A DNA stretch of 64,000 nt from the NCBI GenBank assembly GCA_025517525.1, contig JAOPJZ010000004.1:215594-279593 (forward strand), read 5' to 3'. Below the pieces are notes generated by a model. The model saw only the letters and a list, made by a program, of their open reading frames with translations. It was not told the origin of the DNA and made no database searches. This document shows, piece after piece, positions 31,908-39,885 of this stretch. Each line of letters begins with the position of its first letter. The first letter of the stretch is position 1. The translations under genes were made by a program, and so were the position numbers. The DNA is from Natronosalvus hydrolyticus (GTDB lineage: Archaea; Halobacteriota; Halobacteria; Halobacteriales; Natrialbaceae).

Positions 31908-33731
31908 TTAACTACTATGTTGTGTAAGGCAGACTGGGAGTCCGAGGACTTCGGTTGGCTGTACGTCGGGGGCTTTGATCATCATCTGGCCTTTTCCGAA
32001 CAGTGGAATCCGGTCGCTGAACCCGCGCGGAATCTCGATTTTGTCAACAACTTCGTCTTCCAGTCCCAGGTAGATCCGCGTGTTCGTTTGATTCCGGATT
32101 TCTTCGTCGATATCCGCTGGGTTTTGCGTCACCATTCCTAGTCCGAGTCGTTGTTTTCGTCCTTGCTTCGCTGCTTCGACGAATCTGTCTACGATGTATT
32201 CTTGCTGTGTCGTAGCTCGGCTTGCGAGGTAGTTGTGGGCTTCGTCGACAACCAGCAGTAACGGGGTGTGTTTCACCTGTTCGCTCGGGTTCTGGTCGTC
32301 GAGTTTGTTGTCCACGATGTGCGCCAGCAATGACATCATCACTAAGCGTTCTTTCGGACCGGTCAGGTGATCGGTTGGGATTACGCTCACTCGTCCCGGG
32401 CGGAACATCTCGTGCTCAATCTCAAGCAAGGACTGTCCCTGGTCGAACACGTCGTTGAACGAGCGTTGAGACAAGCGCCCCATCATTGCACTCCATGACT
32501 GGGGATGAATTTCGCCGTCGTCTGTGAATTCATGTTCGTTCGCTCGTACCCAGGTCATGAAGTCGTCGTATCGAGCGTCGCTATCGTTATCTAACGTCGA
32601 AAAATACCCGCCGACAACGCGGGAAATCGCGTTTCTCGTTGGTCCTTGCGCGGAGTACGGGATGAGGAGGTCGGGGCGGTTTTTCACGACTGCGAACGGG
32701 ATGCCGAACTCGATCTCGTTCGTCGCTGCTGTACTCGGTGGGTTCACTTGATTGACCACGGGAATGAACGCTACCAGATCGTCCACGCCCCCGACACGGA
32801 AGCCTTGTTGATCCGCGTTGTCGAGCACTTCACGGTCATCCGGGGTTAGCTCGCTCGGGTCCGGGTTGTTCGCTAGCTCTGCGTACTCGTTCTCTGGGTC
32901 CAAAATCACGGTGCAGAGTTCTTTGGTCGTTTCCGTGCCGTGCTTGTCTTCGACCGTGTATGCTGGGCCGCCGTGCCCGCCAGCGAATTGCCGGAGAATG
33001 TTTTTACACGTGTGTGTTTTTCCTTTCCCTGTGCTTCCTGCGATCAGGAGGTGTCGCCAGAGTGCGGGTTCTTCAGTCTCACTCGGGTCGGGGTTCGGGA
33101 AGTGGTACACTAGCGGTTTTTCCATTGACCGTGGGACAGGGTCTCCGCTCACGGCGACGTGCCCAAGTGGGATCCCGTGGTCTGGGAGGTTCAATCCTCG
33201 GAAGAGGTACTCTTTGTCTTCGATCAACTCGACTGATTCGAACGGTTTGGGTATTTGGTCAACTGCGCCTCGGTCAATTACGACGTCGCCTTCTGATGCT
33301 CGTTCGTGGCGAAGGATCGTGATTGGGTCAAGCTGTGCGATCAACGGGTAATCGTCTTCGTTAATTTCGAAGTCTGGTTGAATCCCAGGAATGTCTGAGA
33401 GGTCTCGGAGCGTTGTTTCCATGTCGTATTCAAGCCCAGATACGGCAGTGAAAAGCACGTTTTCGGGTAAATCTTCGTCATCGTCGCTGAATTTTGGGAA
33501 CGGAACACCGACGTAGTCTCCGACGTGAACGTCGTTCTGCCGGTTTTCTGTGGTCACGAAGGCTTTCACTTCGTGCTCGTCCATCCCGATTTGCAACCCG
33601 TCGCTCGCCGTCACGTGCCCGATGCGGCGACCAGAGCGCTCCGGGTCGGCGTCCGTGACTTCGAACGAACCACCCAGCTCGTCGAGGTACGCTTCCATGT
33701 CCTTCGAATCGGGGCGGTCTTGATCGCTCAC
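31908..33731 (-). CDS. HerA-type DNA translocase/helicase
   Basis: Hexameric FtsK-like ATPase that drives DNA-end resection with NurA. The start is GTG at 33731, overlapping the NurA stop (GTGA), 607 residues; the ATG at 33767 would lie inside nurA. An N-terminal HAS-barrel-like beta region (VGVPFPKFSDDD) is followed by Walker A in LLIAGSTGKGKTHTCKNIL, Walker B in TPLLLVVDEAHNYLA and a sensor/arginine region NPADIDEEIRNQTNTRIYLG. These are standard HerA landmarks. It is the last gene of a leftward four-gene operon and faces the MORC-like gene tail to tail. Chromosomes of archaea usually carry their own HerA, so this looks like a dedicated second set. Confidence 0.85.
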   Translation of the reverse strand: MSDQDRPDSKDMEAYLDELGGSFEVTDADPERSGRRIGHVTASDGLQIGMDEHEVKAFVTTENRQNDVHVGDYVGVPFPKFSDDDEDLPENVLFTAVSGLEYDMETTLRDLSDIPGIQPDFEINEDDYPLIAQLDPITILRHERASEGDVVIDRGAVDQIPKPFESVELIEDKEYLFRGLNLPDHGIPLGHVAVSGDPVPRSMEKPLVYHFPNPDPSETEEPALWRHLLIAGSTGKGKTHTCKNILRQFAGGHGGPAYTVEDKHGTETTKELCTVILDPENEYAELANNPDPSELTPDDREVLDNADQQGFRVGGVDDLVAFIPVVNQVNPPSTAATNEIEFGIPFAVVKNRPDLLIPYSAQGPTRNAISRVVGGYFSTLDNDSDARYDDFMTWVRANEHEFTDDGEIHPQSWSAMMGRLSQRSFNDVFDQGQSLLEIEHEMFRPGRVSVIPTDHLTGPKERLVMMSLLAHIVDNKLDDQNPSEQVKHTPLLLVVDEAHNYLASRATTQQEYIVDRFVEAAKQGRKQRLGLGMVTQNPADIDEEIRNQTNTRIYLGLEDEVVDKIEIPRGFSDRIPLFGKGQMMIKAPDVQPTEVLGLPVCLTQHSS

Positions 33732-35020
33732 CAGTCCCCACCTCCTTGATAAGCAAGGTGTTCCCAACGCGCTCTATTATAATCGCTCACCGTTTGACTT
33801 TTCATATTTTCACTAATCCTGTCTCTAACGTCTAACGTGATTTGTGCGTGGTGATCCGCATCGAGCACCGCACGCGGCGTATCCTCTGTCTCGACTATCT
33901 CTCGGAGAATCGCTCGTTGGAACATTCGACGACCTTCTAAATCCATGTTTTGGACGTACATTGCGGGCACCTCGATACGGAATATGTGGCCTTCGCGCGG
34001 GACACGAGCGAAGAAGAACGCTCGACGCAGGTCCGGTGCGGAGAATTCGCTGAACTCGAATTCGCCTACCAGTTCAACACGCTCGGATTTGATGCTGACC
34101 TTCTCCTGAACAACCCATGACGTGTACGAGTACGTCTGGTTATCATGCCGTGGTTGGGCAAGCAACGAGGTCGCGTACGCATAATCATCGGTCCACGGGA
34201 CGCGGTTCTGTTCCGGTCCATCTTCTTGATTTGCTTCAATCGCTTTTAGCACCTCGTTGGTGTTCACGGATTTCGTCACCGCGATAACCGGGTGCCCGGA
34301 TGCGAGCTGCTGCTCAATCCCGTCGACGTACAGCTGAACCATGGCTTTTGTTGCCTCTCGCCATTCGGGCGATACGATCGCCCCTTCAAGGGTAACGAAC
34401 AACAGGCGTGAAAGGACACTCATCGGGTACAAAGCACCGTCGAGAAACACGGGCGCGTCTAACTCGTCTACGTACGTTTTCAAGTGCCGTCCTTCTGCGA
34501 GTGCTTGCGTGCCTGCGGACACCCACTTGTTCGGGGCTTGTAAGTACCCGCGCGTTGACGGGAGGAACGCGGCTTCAGCGTACGTGTCGACCTCGCCGTA
34601 ATCCGTGTCCCATGACTCATCCTGAATTGTCACGCGCTCGAATTTCTCCTCTCCGTCATCGAACCACGCACCAGCAACTATCGTGCGGTGATTACGGACT
34701 TGACGATCTGTGTTCTTCTCACCGAACACGGCGTTCGCTACGTCGAGGATGAGCCCGTTCTCGAATGAGATATCCCGCGTCGTGGACGCATCTACACCGA
34801 ACGACCGCCCGAAGCCTTGGTACTCGTTCCAAATCGTGTTTTTGTCATCAGCGTACACATACGTCTCGTCACCAACGGGTTTGACACACCCCTTACCGCG
34901 TGAAAGCACGTTCAACCAGTACTCTTCCGGGTCAATCGGGTCCCGGTCATCGATTTCACCCACGCGGTTACTGACGTGCTCGACAACCGCGTCGAACGCG
35001 TCAACGACTCGTGGCTGCAT
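33728..35020 (-). CDS. NurA-type 5'-3' nuclease
   Basis: The 430-residue protein has the NurA active-site arrangement: an aspartate in PVFLDGALYPMSVLSRL, a lysine region in PVIAVTKSVNTNEVLKAIE, and the C-terminal AVLDADHHAQITLDVRD with Asp-His. NurA degrades DNA with HerA, which threads DNA through the NurA ring. Its ATG at 35018-35020 directly follows the Rad50 stop, and its own stop overlaps the HerA start, so stoichiometric expression is likely. The protein is somewhat longer than typical NurA (roughly 340-400 residues), the extra length being in the N-terminal part. Confidence 0.8.
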   Translation of the reverse strand: MQPRVVDAFDAVVEHVSNRVGEIDDRDPIDPEEYWLNVLSRGKGCVKPVGDETYVYADDKNTIWNEYQGFGRSFGVDASTTRDISFENGLILDVANAVFGEKNTDRQVRNHRTIVAGAWFDDGEEKFERVTIQDESWDTDYGEVDTYAEAAFLPSTRGYLQAPNKWVSAGTQALAEGRHLKTYVDELDAPVFLDGALYPMSVLSRLLFVTLEGAIVSPEWREATKAMVQLYVDGIEQQLASGHPVIAVTKSVNTNEVLKAIEANQEDGPEQNRVPWTDDYAYATSLLAQPRHDNQTYSYTSWVVQEKVSIKSERVELVGEFEFSEFSAPDLRRAFFFARVPREGHIFRIEVPAMYVQNMDLEGRRMFQRAILREIVETEDTPRAVLDADHHAQITLDVRDRISENMKSQTVSDYNRARWEHLAYQGGGDW

Positions 35021-38000
35021 TCAGTCGTCACCTCCGATGGATGCCGCTTCAATTGACCCGGTGCGTACTTCCGTGGTACTGGATTGTGTGTCCGTGTTCA
35101 TCTCGACGACGATCTCGTTAAACCCGGAATCGAACAGTTCCTCCTGGTGCGTGACGACAAACACTTGAGGGACGTCCCATTTCCTGATTTCTTCGATCAA
35201 CTCAGTAACTTCGCGGATGTGCGTGTTATCCAGGCCTTCGGTGGGTTCGTCGAGGATCAATGGTGGGAGTTCCCCGGCTCGTGCTTCCTTCTCAGCGATA
35301 AGTCTGTAGATCGCTGCGCGTAATGCGAGATTCAAAATCGCGCCTTCACCACCGCTCGTTAACCGAGGTGTCATGCGTTCACCGTCGGCTCGAACCATGG
35401 CCATTTCGTACCCTGCGCGAAGCTCAACCCGTTCAAAGCTTTGTTGCTGGTACAACGCGTCGAACAGGTCGTTCACGTACTGTTCGAGGAGAGCGATGTT
35501 TTTCTCTCGGAGTCGGGATTTTACCTGCTCGTACGTAACGCGAACCGATTCGAATTCGTCGTACAAGTCGCTCGCCCAGGCTTCCCGTTCCTCCGCCGTT
35601 GAAACGCGTTCCTGTAACCGCTCGATTTGCTGTAACGTGCTTTCAATCCCGGTTTGTTCCCGGTCTAATTCACGGATTCTGGATTCGAGATCCTCGATTG
35701 CTGTTTCGAGTTTCTCGATGTTCGATTCCATTTCCGCCTTATTCGACCGTAACGAGTCAATGTCTGTCTCTGCCAATTCGCCGCGTAATTCGTCGAGCTC
35801 GGCTTTGATATCCTTGATCCGGGATTGGATGTCTTCGCGTCGTTCTCGTGCGTGTTCGATATTTTTCCTGAGTGACTCGATTTCATGTTCCAGGTCGCCG
35901 ATTTCACCGTATTTGTCGAGTACAGAAGTTACTCGTGATTTCGTGTCCCGGATCGTTTCCAACTCGGCCTTCGCATCATCCACACCCGCTTTCTTCTCTT
36001 GAATTACTTCGCCCTGCTTCTCCAACTCTTCTTCTACACGTTCAATCTCGTTTTCCTGTTCAGTTACTTTCTCAGCAGCAGATTCTCGCTTATCTGTTAA
36101 CCGGTCGACTTCACGCTCCGCCTCTTGTGCCTGTCTTTCCCGTTTTTCAACAGATTTGAACGCTGCTACTGCCTCTTCACCTTTCTCGATTTCCGCAATT
36201 AACTCTTCTTGCGTCGAGCGCAACTCGTTGATCCGTTTCTCCACCTGTTCTTTTTCAGAATCCACTTCCTCCACTTTCGAGGATAGCTCATCGAGTTTCT
36301 CATCATGACTCCCGACCGAATCCCTCAATTCTGAGAGGGTTTCTTTTATCGACTCGACGCTTTCTTCTGCGTTTGCTAACTCGGTTTCCTGTATCTGAAT
36401 CGCGTCTCGAATGTCTGCTTCGAACGTGTCTAATCGACTGTTCCGGTCATCGATTTCTTGTTTCTGCCTACGCGCTTCATCGCGTTTCTGTTTCGCTGTC
36501 TCGATAGCTGATTCCACCTCGTCACGCCGATCTTCGTGCGAGAGGTCTTCAGGTACGCCTTGACCGCAAAGCGGACAGTCCTCCCCGTCTTCTAAGTGCT
36601 CGACGTGCTCTAACTGGTCTTCAAGTCGAGTTACTTCTGCCTCGAAATTCGATGCTTGCTCCACCGCGTCGTCGCGTCCACTGCTTAACACAGACCGCGC
36701 AGCGGGGATGTCGTTGTCTCGAACGGCTTCCAGTGTGTCTATGGTGACTGTGATGTCGAATTCATCACCGGTCTCGTCCAATTCCGAAACGGTTTCCTGC
36801 AACCGTGCCTCGACGTCGTTGACGTTCGATTCCGCAGCGGGTAACTCCTCGTCACGTAACCGGTCGATTTCCGATTCCGTCTCAGCCTTCTCTTCTTTAA
36901 TTCCCTCGATTTCGTCCTGTACGTTGTCAAATTGTTTGTCGAGTGACTCGGTTGTAGACGATTTAGCGCTGATCTGTTTCCCGATGTCTTCTCGCTCGCC
37001 GTCCAGTTCGGTTACTCTCACTTCAACATCTGACTCGTGGTCTTGCGTAACGTCGTCTACAGAGATGTCAAGGAATGTTGCTGCGCGTTCATCTCTCGTG
37101 CGTTCTGCGTCGCTCACAGCGTCTTTCGCGTTGTTGAGTTCCGCTTGAGCGTCCTCGATCTCGTCTTCAAGTTCGTCGACGTTCCCTTCCGCTTTGGTTA
37201 ACTTATCTTTCGTCTCCTTAAGCGTGGTCTGTAGTTCGTCTTTTTTCGACTCGGCTTGCGATAGCTCGGTTTTAGCCGTGGCGACAGCCGCGTTCGCCTC
37301 GGACTCCTCCGATGCCAGCGACTCGTCCGCAGCTTCAGCGTCCTCCTCAGACGACACCGTGTAATCATCCAGTGCGTCGTCGATCTCGGTGATTTCACTG
37401 CGAAGCTGTTCGATGTCTTGAGAGTGCTCTTTCTGTTCGCCTTGCCATTCTCGAATGTTGTTTGTTAGAGTCTCAACCTCGCTTTCCTGCTCGGTCAACT
37501 CACCTTCTAACTCGCCGAGTCGCTTTTCCCGTTCTTCAAAGGACTCGATTTCACTCTTCATGTCCCGAACGGCTTCTTCCCACTCGGATTTCTTGTCTCG
37601 GGCATCCTCGACTTTGCCTTCCTTCTCGGAAATCTCCCGCGCTATCTCTCGCTTTCGTTCTTTCAACGCGTTCTCATCGTCGAGTTCACTGAGTTGATCA
37701 CGAAGTATGGCCTGGGTTTGCTCCGCGTCGTCCTCGATGCTGGAGGCGGATGCACGCGCGTTCTTCATTCGGGTGATGTACGTATCGAGTTTGTCGAGTC
37801 CGAGCAACCCATCGAGGATTTCCTGCCGTTCGCCCGCGTCAGCTGACAACAACCGCCGAATATCGTGCTGTTGGACGTACACCGAGTTCACGAACGCTTC
37901 GGAATCCATCTGCACGATATCATCCGTGATTCGCTCATTAACAGAAGTATACCCATCAATGGGTTCGTCGAGCGCTGGGCTGGACAGCACACAGTCCCGT

Positions 38001-38317
38001 GTTTTCGCGGTTCGATTACCGTTCTCGTCCTCGCTAACGCTGATCGTCCACTCGACAGTGTACTCTACGCCCTCGACTTCGAATGTTAACTTGACCGTCG
38101 CACTGTCTTCTCCCAACTTCACGAGCTCGTCCAATGTTTCGATGCCGAGCGCTTCATCGGACGCGTCAGTTTGGAAGAGCGCACAGAAAATCGCGCGGAG
38201 AAGCGTAGACTTCCCTGTCCCGATTTCCCCGCGAATGAACGTCGTTCCTTCAGGGAATTTTACCTCGCCGTTATCGTACGACTGAAAGTTCGTCAACTCC
38301 AACTCCTTCACTTTCAT
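35021..38317 (-). CDS. Rad50-like SMC-family ATPase
   Basis: A 1098-residue ABC-type ATPase with two long coiled coils. Walker A is FIRGEIGTGKSTLLRAIF near residue 30. The zinc-hook CPLCGQG sits near the middle, as required for Rad50 dimerisation. The ABC signature reads LTSGGEGAILNLALR and Walker B LILDEPTEGLDN, close to the C-terminus. Everything between is acidic heptad repeat. Its ATG overlaps the Mre11 stop (ATGA). Length and motif order match archaeal Rad50. With Mre11, NurA and HerA next to it, the complex should bind DNA ends and start resection; as island cargo it may act on invading or broken DNA. Confidence 0.88.
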   Translation of the reverse strand: MKVKELELTNFQSYDNGEVKFPEGTTFIRGEIGTGKSTLLRAIFCALFQTDASDEALGIETLDELVKLGEDSATVKLTFEVEGVEYTVEWTISVSEDENGNRTAKTRDCVLSSPALDEPIDGYTSVNERITDDIVQMDSEAFVNSVYVQQHDIRRLLSADAGERQEILDGLLGLDKLDTYITRMKNARASASSIEDDAEQTQAILRDQLSELDDENALKERKREIAREISEKEGKVEDARDKKSEWEEAVRDMKSEIESFEEREKRLGELEGELTEQESEVETLTNNIREWQGEQKEHSQDIEQLRSEITEIDDALDDYTVSSEEDAEAADESLASEESEANAAVATAKTELSQAESKKDELQTTLKETKDKLTKAEGNVDELEDEIEDAQAELNNAKDAVSDAERTRDERAATFLDISVDDVTQDHESDVEVRVTELDGEREDIGKQISAKSSTTESLDKQFDNVQDEIEGIKEEKAETESEIDRLRDEELPAAESNVNDVEARLQETVSELDETGDEFDITVTIDTLEAVRDNDIPAARSVLSSGRDDAVEQASNFEAEVTRLEDQLEHVEHLEDGEDCPLCGQGVPEDLSHEDRRDEVESAIETAKQKRDEARRQKQEIDDRNSRLDTFEADIRDAIQIQETELANAEESVESIKETLSELRDSVGSHDEKLDELSSKVEEVDSEKEQVEKRINELRSTQEELIAEIEKGEEAVAAFKSVEKRERQAQEAEREVDRLTDKRESAAEKVTEQENEIERVEEELEKQGEVIQEKKAGVDDAKAELETIRDTKSRVTSVLDKYGEIGDLEHEIESLRKNIEHARERREDIQSRIKDIKAELDELRGELAETDIDSLRSNKAEMESNIEKLETAIEDLESRIRELDREQTGIESTLQQIERLQERVSTAEEREAWASDLYDEFESVRVTYEQVKSRLREKNIALLEQYVNDLFDALYQQQSFERVELRAGYEMAMVRADGERMTPRLTSGGEGAILNLALRAAIYRLIAEKEARAGELPPLILDEPTEGLDNTHIREVTELIEEIRKWDVPQVFVVTHQEELFDSGFNEIVVEMNTDTQSSTTEVRTGSIEAASIGGDD

Positions 38318-39546
38318 AAGTTCTCACCTCCGTCGGTCGCTGACCCTGTGTCACCGGGAAGTTCGGCCTGAACGGGATCCTCACCATCCAAGTCCTCGTC
38401 TGGTGTGCTGCCAGGTACTGCGGCGGCCACGACCTCATCGGCTCGTGCTCGAACGTGTGATTTCGGCGTGTTCAAATCACGCACAACTTGCTCGACTTCC
38501 TGAGCTGTTGCGCTCAAGTCGAGAACACCGAGTTCCTCGTCAACAGTAGTGTCGATGTTTTCTACTTCTGTCTCAACCACGTCAACGTCAATCTCGAATT
38601 TACTCCGGGCGTCGGAGCACCGACCCACAGTCACTCCCCTGTCTCGGAGGAGGTCTTCGACTTGCGATTTCGTCACGTTCACATCCGCTCCGTCGAGAGT
38701 GACGTGCACCACTTTGCCTTGAACGTCGTACGCGTCGAGTTCGCGCTGAATTTGCTCTACAGGGGATACGCCTTCTACAAGATCGATATCGATGAACAGG
38801 AACTCTCGCGTCGGGATTTCTCGCCGGGCCTTCCGGTCGAGTTCTGCCCCGTCGAATTCCAAAATATCGACGTAGTGGTTAGGTCCGTCGTCTTCCTTGG
38901 TTTTTTCTGTCGATCCTGGGTACCACACTTGGGTTCCGTTCACTGTTGTTTGTTCTCGTTGGTGGTGGTCTCCGAGTGCGAGCGCGTCAACGTTAATCCC
39001 GAACCGGTCAAGGACGTCTTCTGTGTTGTGCTGCGCCATTATCTCCGGAACCGGTGGGTGGAAGAGTTGGTGCATGGCGACCAAAATAAAGCACTCAGTG
39101 TCTGGTGGTGTTAGTGTGAGATTAGTGGATTCCCAGGATGGCTTGGGGATGTAGTCGAACCCGTAGATTGCGACATCGTCGTTCACAACGAATGGGGTGT
39201 TGTCTTCGTTGTCGAGTTGCACCAAGTGCCCGTTCGGGAGTTCCAAGTAGTCAACGAATTGATGATCGCGTTTCCGTTCGTGATTCCCGACGATGGTCAG
39301 GAACGGGATTTCCTCCGATGGCTCGTTTTTCAAGCGTTGTATGATTTCTGCGCATTCGATCTGACTGCCCAGTGATGGGCTTTTGTCATGGAACAGGTCG
39401 CCGGTGTGGAGGACAGCGTCTACGTTTTCTTCGATGGCGATGTCGATAACGCGGTTGAACGCGTCGACGTAGTCTTTCCGACGTCTGTCGTTTTGGTATT
39501 GCCTGTAATCCAGATGCGTGTCTGATACATGGAGGATGCAAGTCAT
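38314..39546 (-). CDS. Mre11-like DNA double-strand-break nuclease
   Basis: A 410-residue calcineurin-like phosphoesterase with all core motifs: VSDTHLDYRQ (D-x-H), VLHTGDLFHD (G-D), LTIVGNHERKRDH (G-N-H-E), LVAMHQLFHPP (H) and ALGDHHQREQ (G-D-H). The capping domain and an acidic C-terminal tail follow. First gene of the leftward Mre11-Rad50-NurA-HerA operon, with about 45 nt to the divergent small gene at 39593. Sequence after the phosphatase domain (DLLRDRGVTVGRCSDARSKFEIDVDVV) is plausible for an Rad50-binding region. Confidence in the family is high; whether it acts in general repair or defence is open. Confidence 0.87.
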   Translation of the reverse strand: MTCILHVSDTHLDYRQYQNDRRRKDYVDAFNRVIDIAIEENVDAVLHTGDLFHDKSPSLGSQIECAEIIQRLKNEPSEEIPFLTIVGNHERKRDHQFVDYLELPNGHLVQLDNEDNTPFVVNDDVAIYGFDYIPKPSWESTNLTLTPPDTECFILVAMHQLFHPPVPEIMAQHNTEDVLDRFGINVDALALGDHHQREQTTVNGTQVWYPGSTEKTKEDDGPNHYVDILEFDGAELDRKARREIPTREFLFIDIDLVEGVSPVEQIQRELDAYDVQGKVVHVTLDGADVNVTKSQVEDLLRDRGVTVGRCSDARSKFEIDVDVVETEVENIDTTVDEELGVLDLSATAQEVEQVVRDLNTPKSHVRARADEVVAAAVPGSTPDEDLDGEDPVQAELPGDTGSATDGGENL

Positions 39547-39592
39547 TATATGTCTGTAGTCAGGCTATTCTTGTTAAGTTACGGATACCCAA

Positions 39593-39781
39593 GTGAAAGT
39601 GAAATTACGCGACACGAAATACCCTGATCCGCGCCCGACACGACCGGACGAACAGATCCGGTCAGCGGTGATCGACGCCTACTGTCAGCACGGACTCGAA
39701 CCAACCGCCGCAGCAACGGCCGCAGACAGACTTCTCGATCGGATTTCGGTAGGCTCTGAGCCGAGTGAGAAAACGGATTGA
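39593..39781 (+). CDS. Small hypothetical protein (62 residues)
   Basis: A short frame starting with GTG at 39593, with a basic N-terminus (MKVKLRDTKYPDPRPTRPDEQ) and an alanine-rich helix (EPTAAATAADRLLDRI). Composition is haloarchaeal and the frame fills the space between the divergent Mre11 operon and mcrB. No family is recognised. It begins only 47 nt from the Mre11 start, so their promoters overlap. Confidence 0.45.
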   Translation: MKVKLRDTKYPDPRPTRPDEQIRSAVIDAYCQHGLEPTAAATAADRLLDRISVGSEPSEKTD

Positions 39782-39885
39782 GAGCAACCTCGCCAAATTT
39801 GAACGAACCAGGTCTACTGCCAATCTTCTAAATACCTGTTCCGTTGCAGGTATGTTTATGCACTTGGATAAGACACTTTTTGTGA

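Noticed and set aside
35373..37148. Long Ser/Arg-rich open frames on the + strand
   Set aside because: They are antisense shadows of the Rad50 coiled coil, whose Glu/Lys-rich codons read as Ser/Leu/Phe on the other strand.
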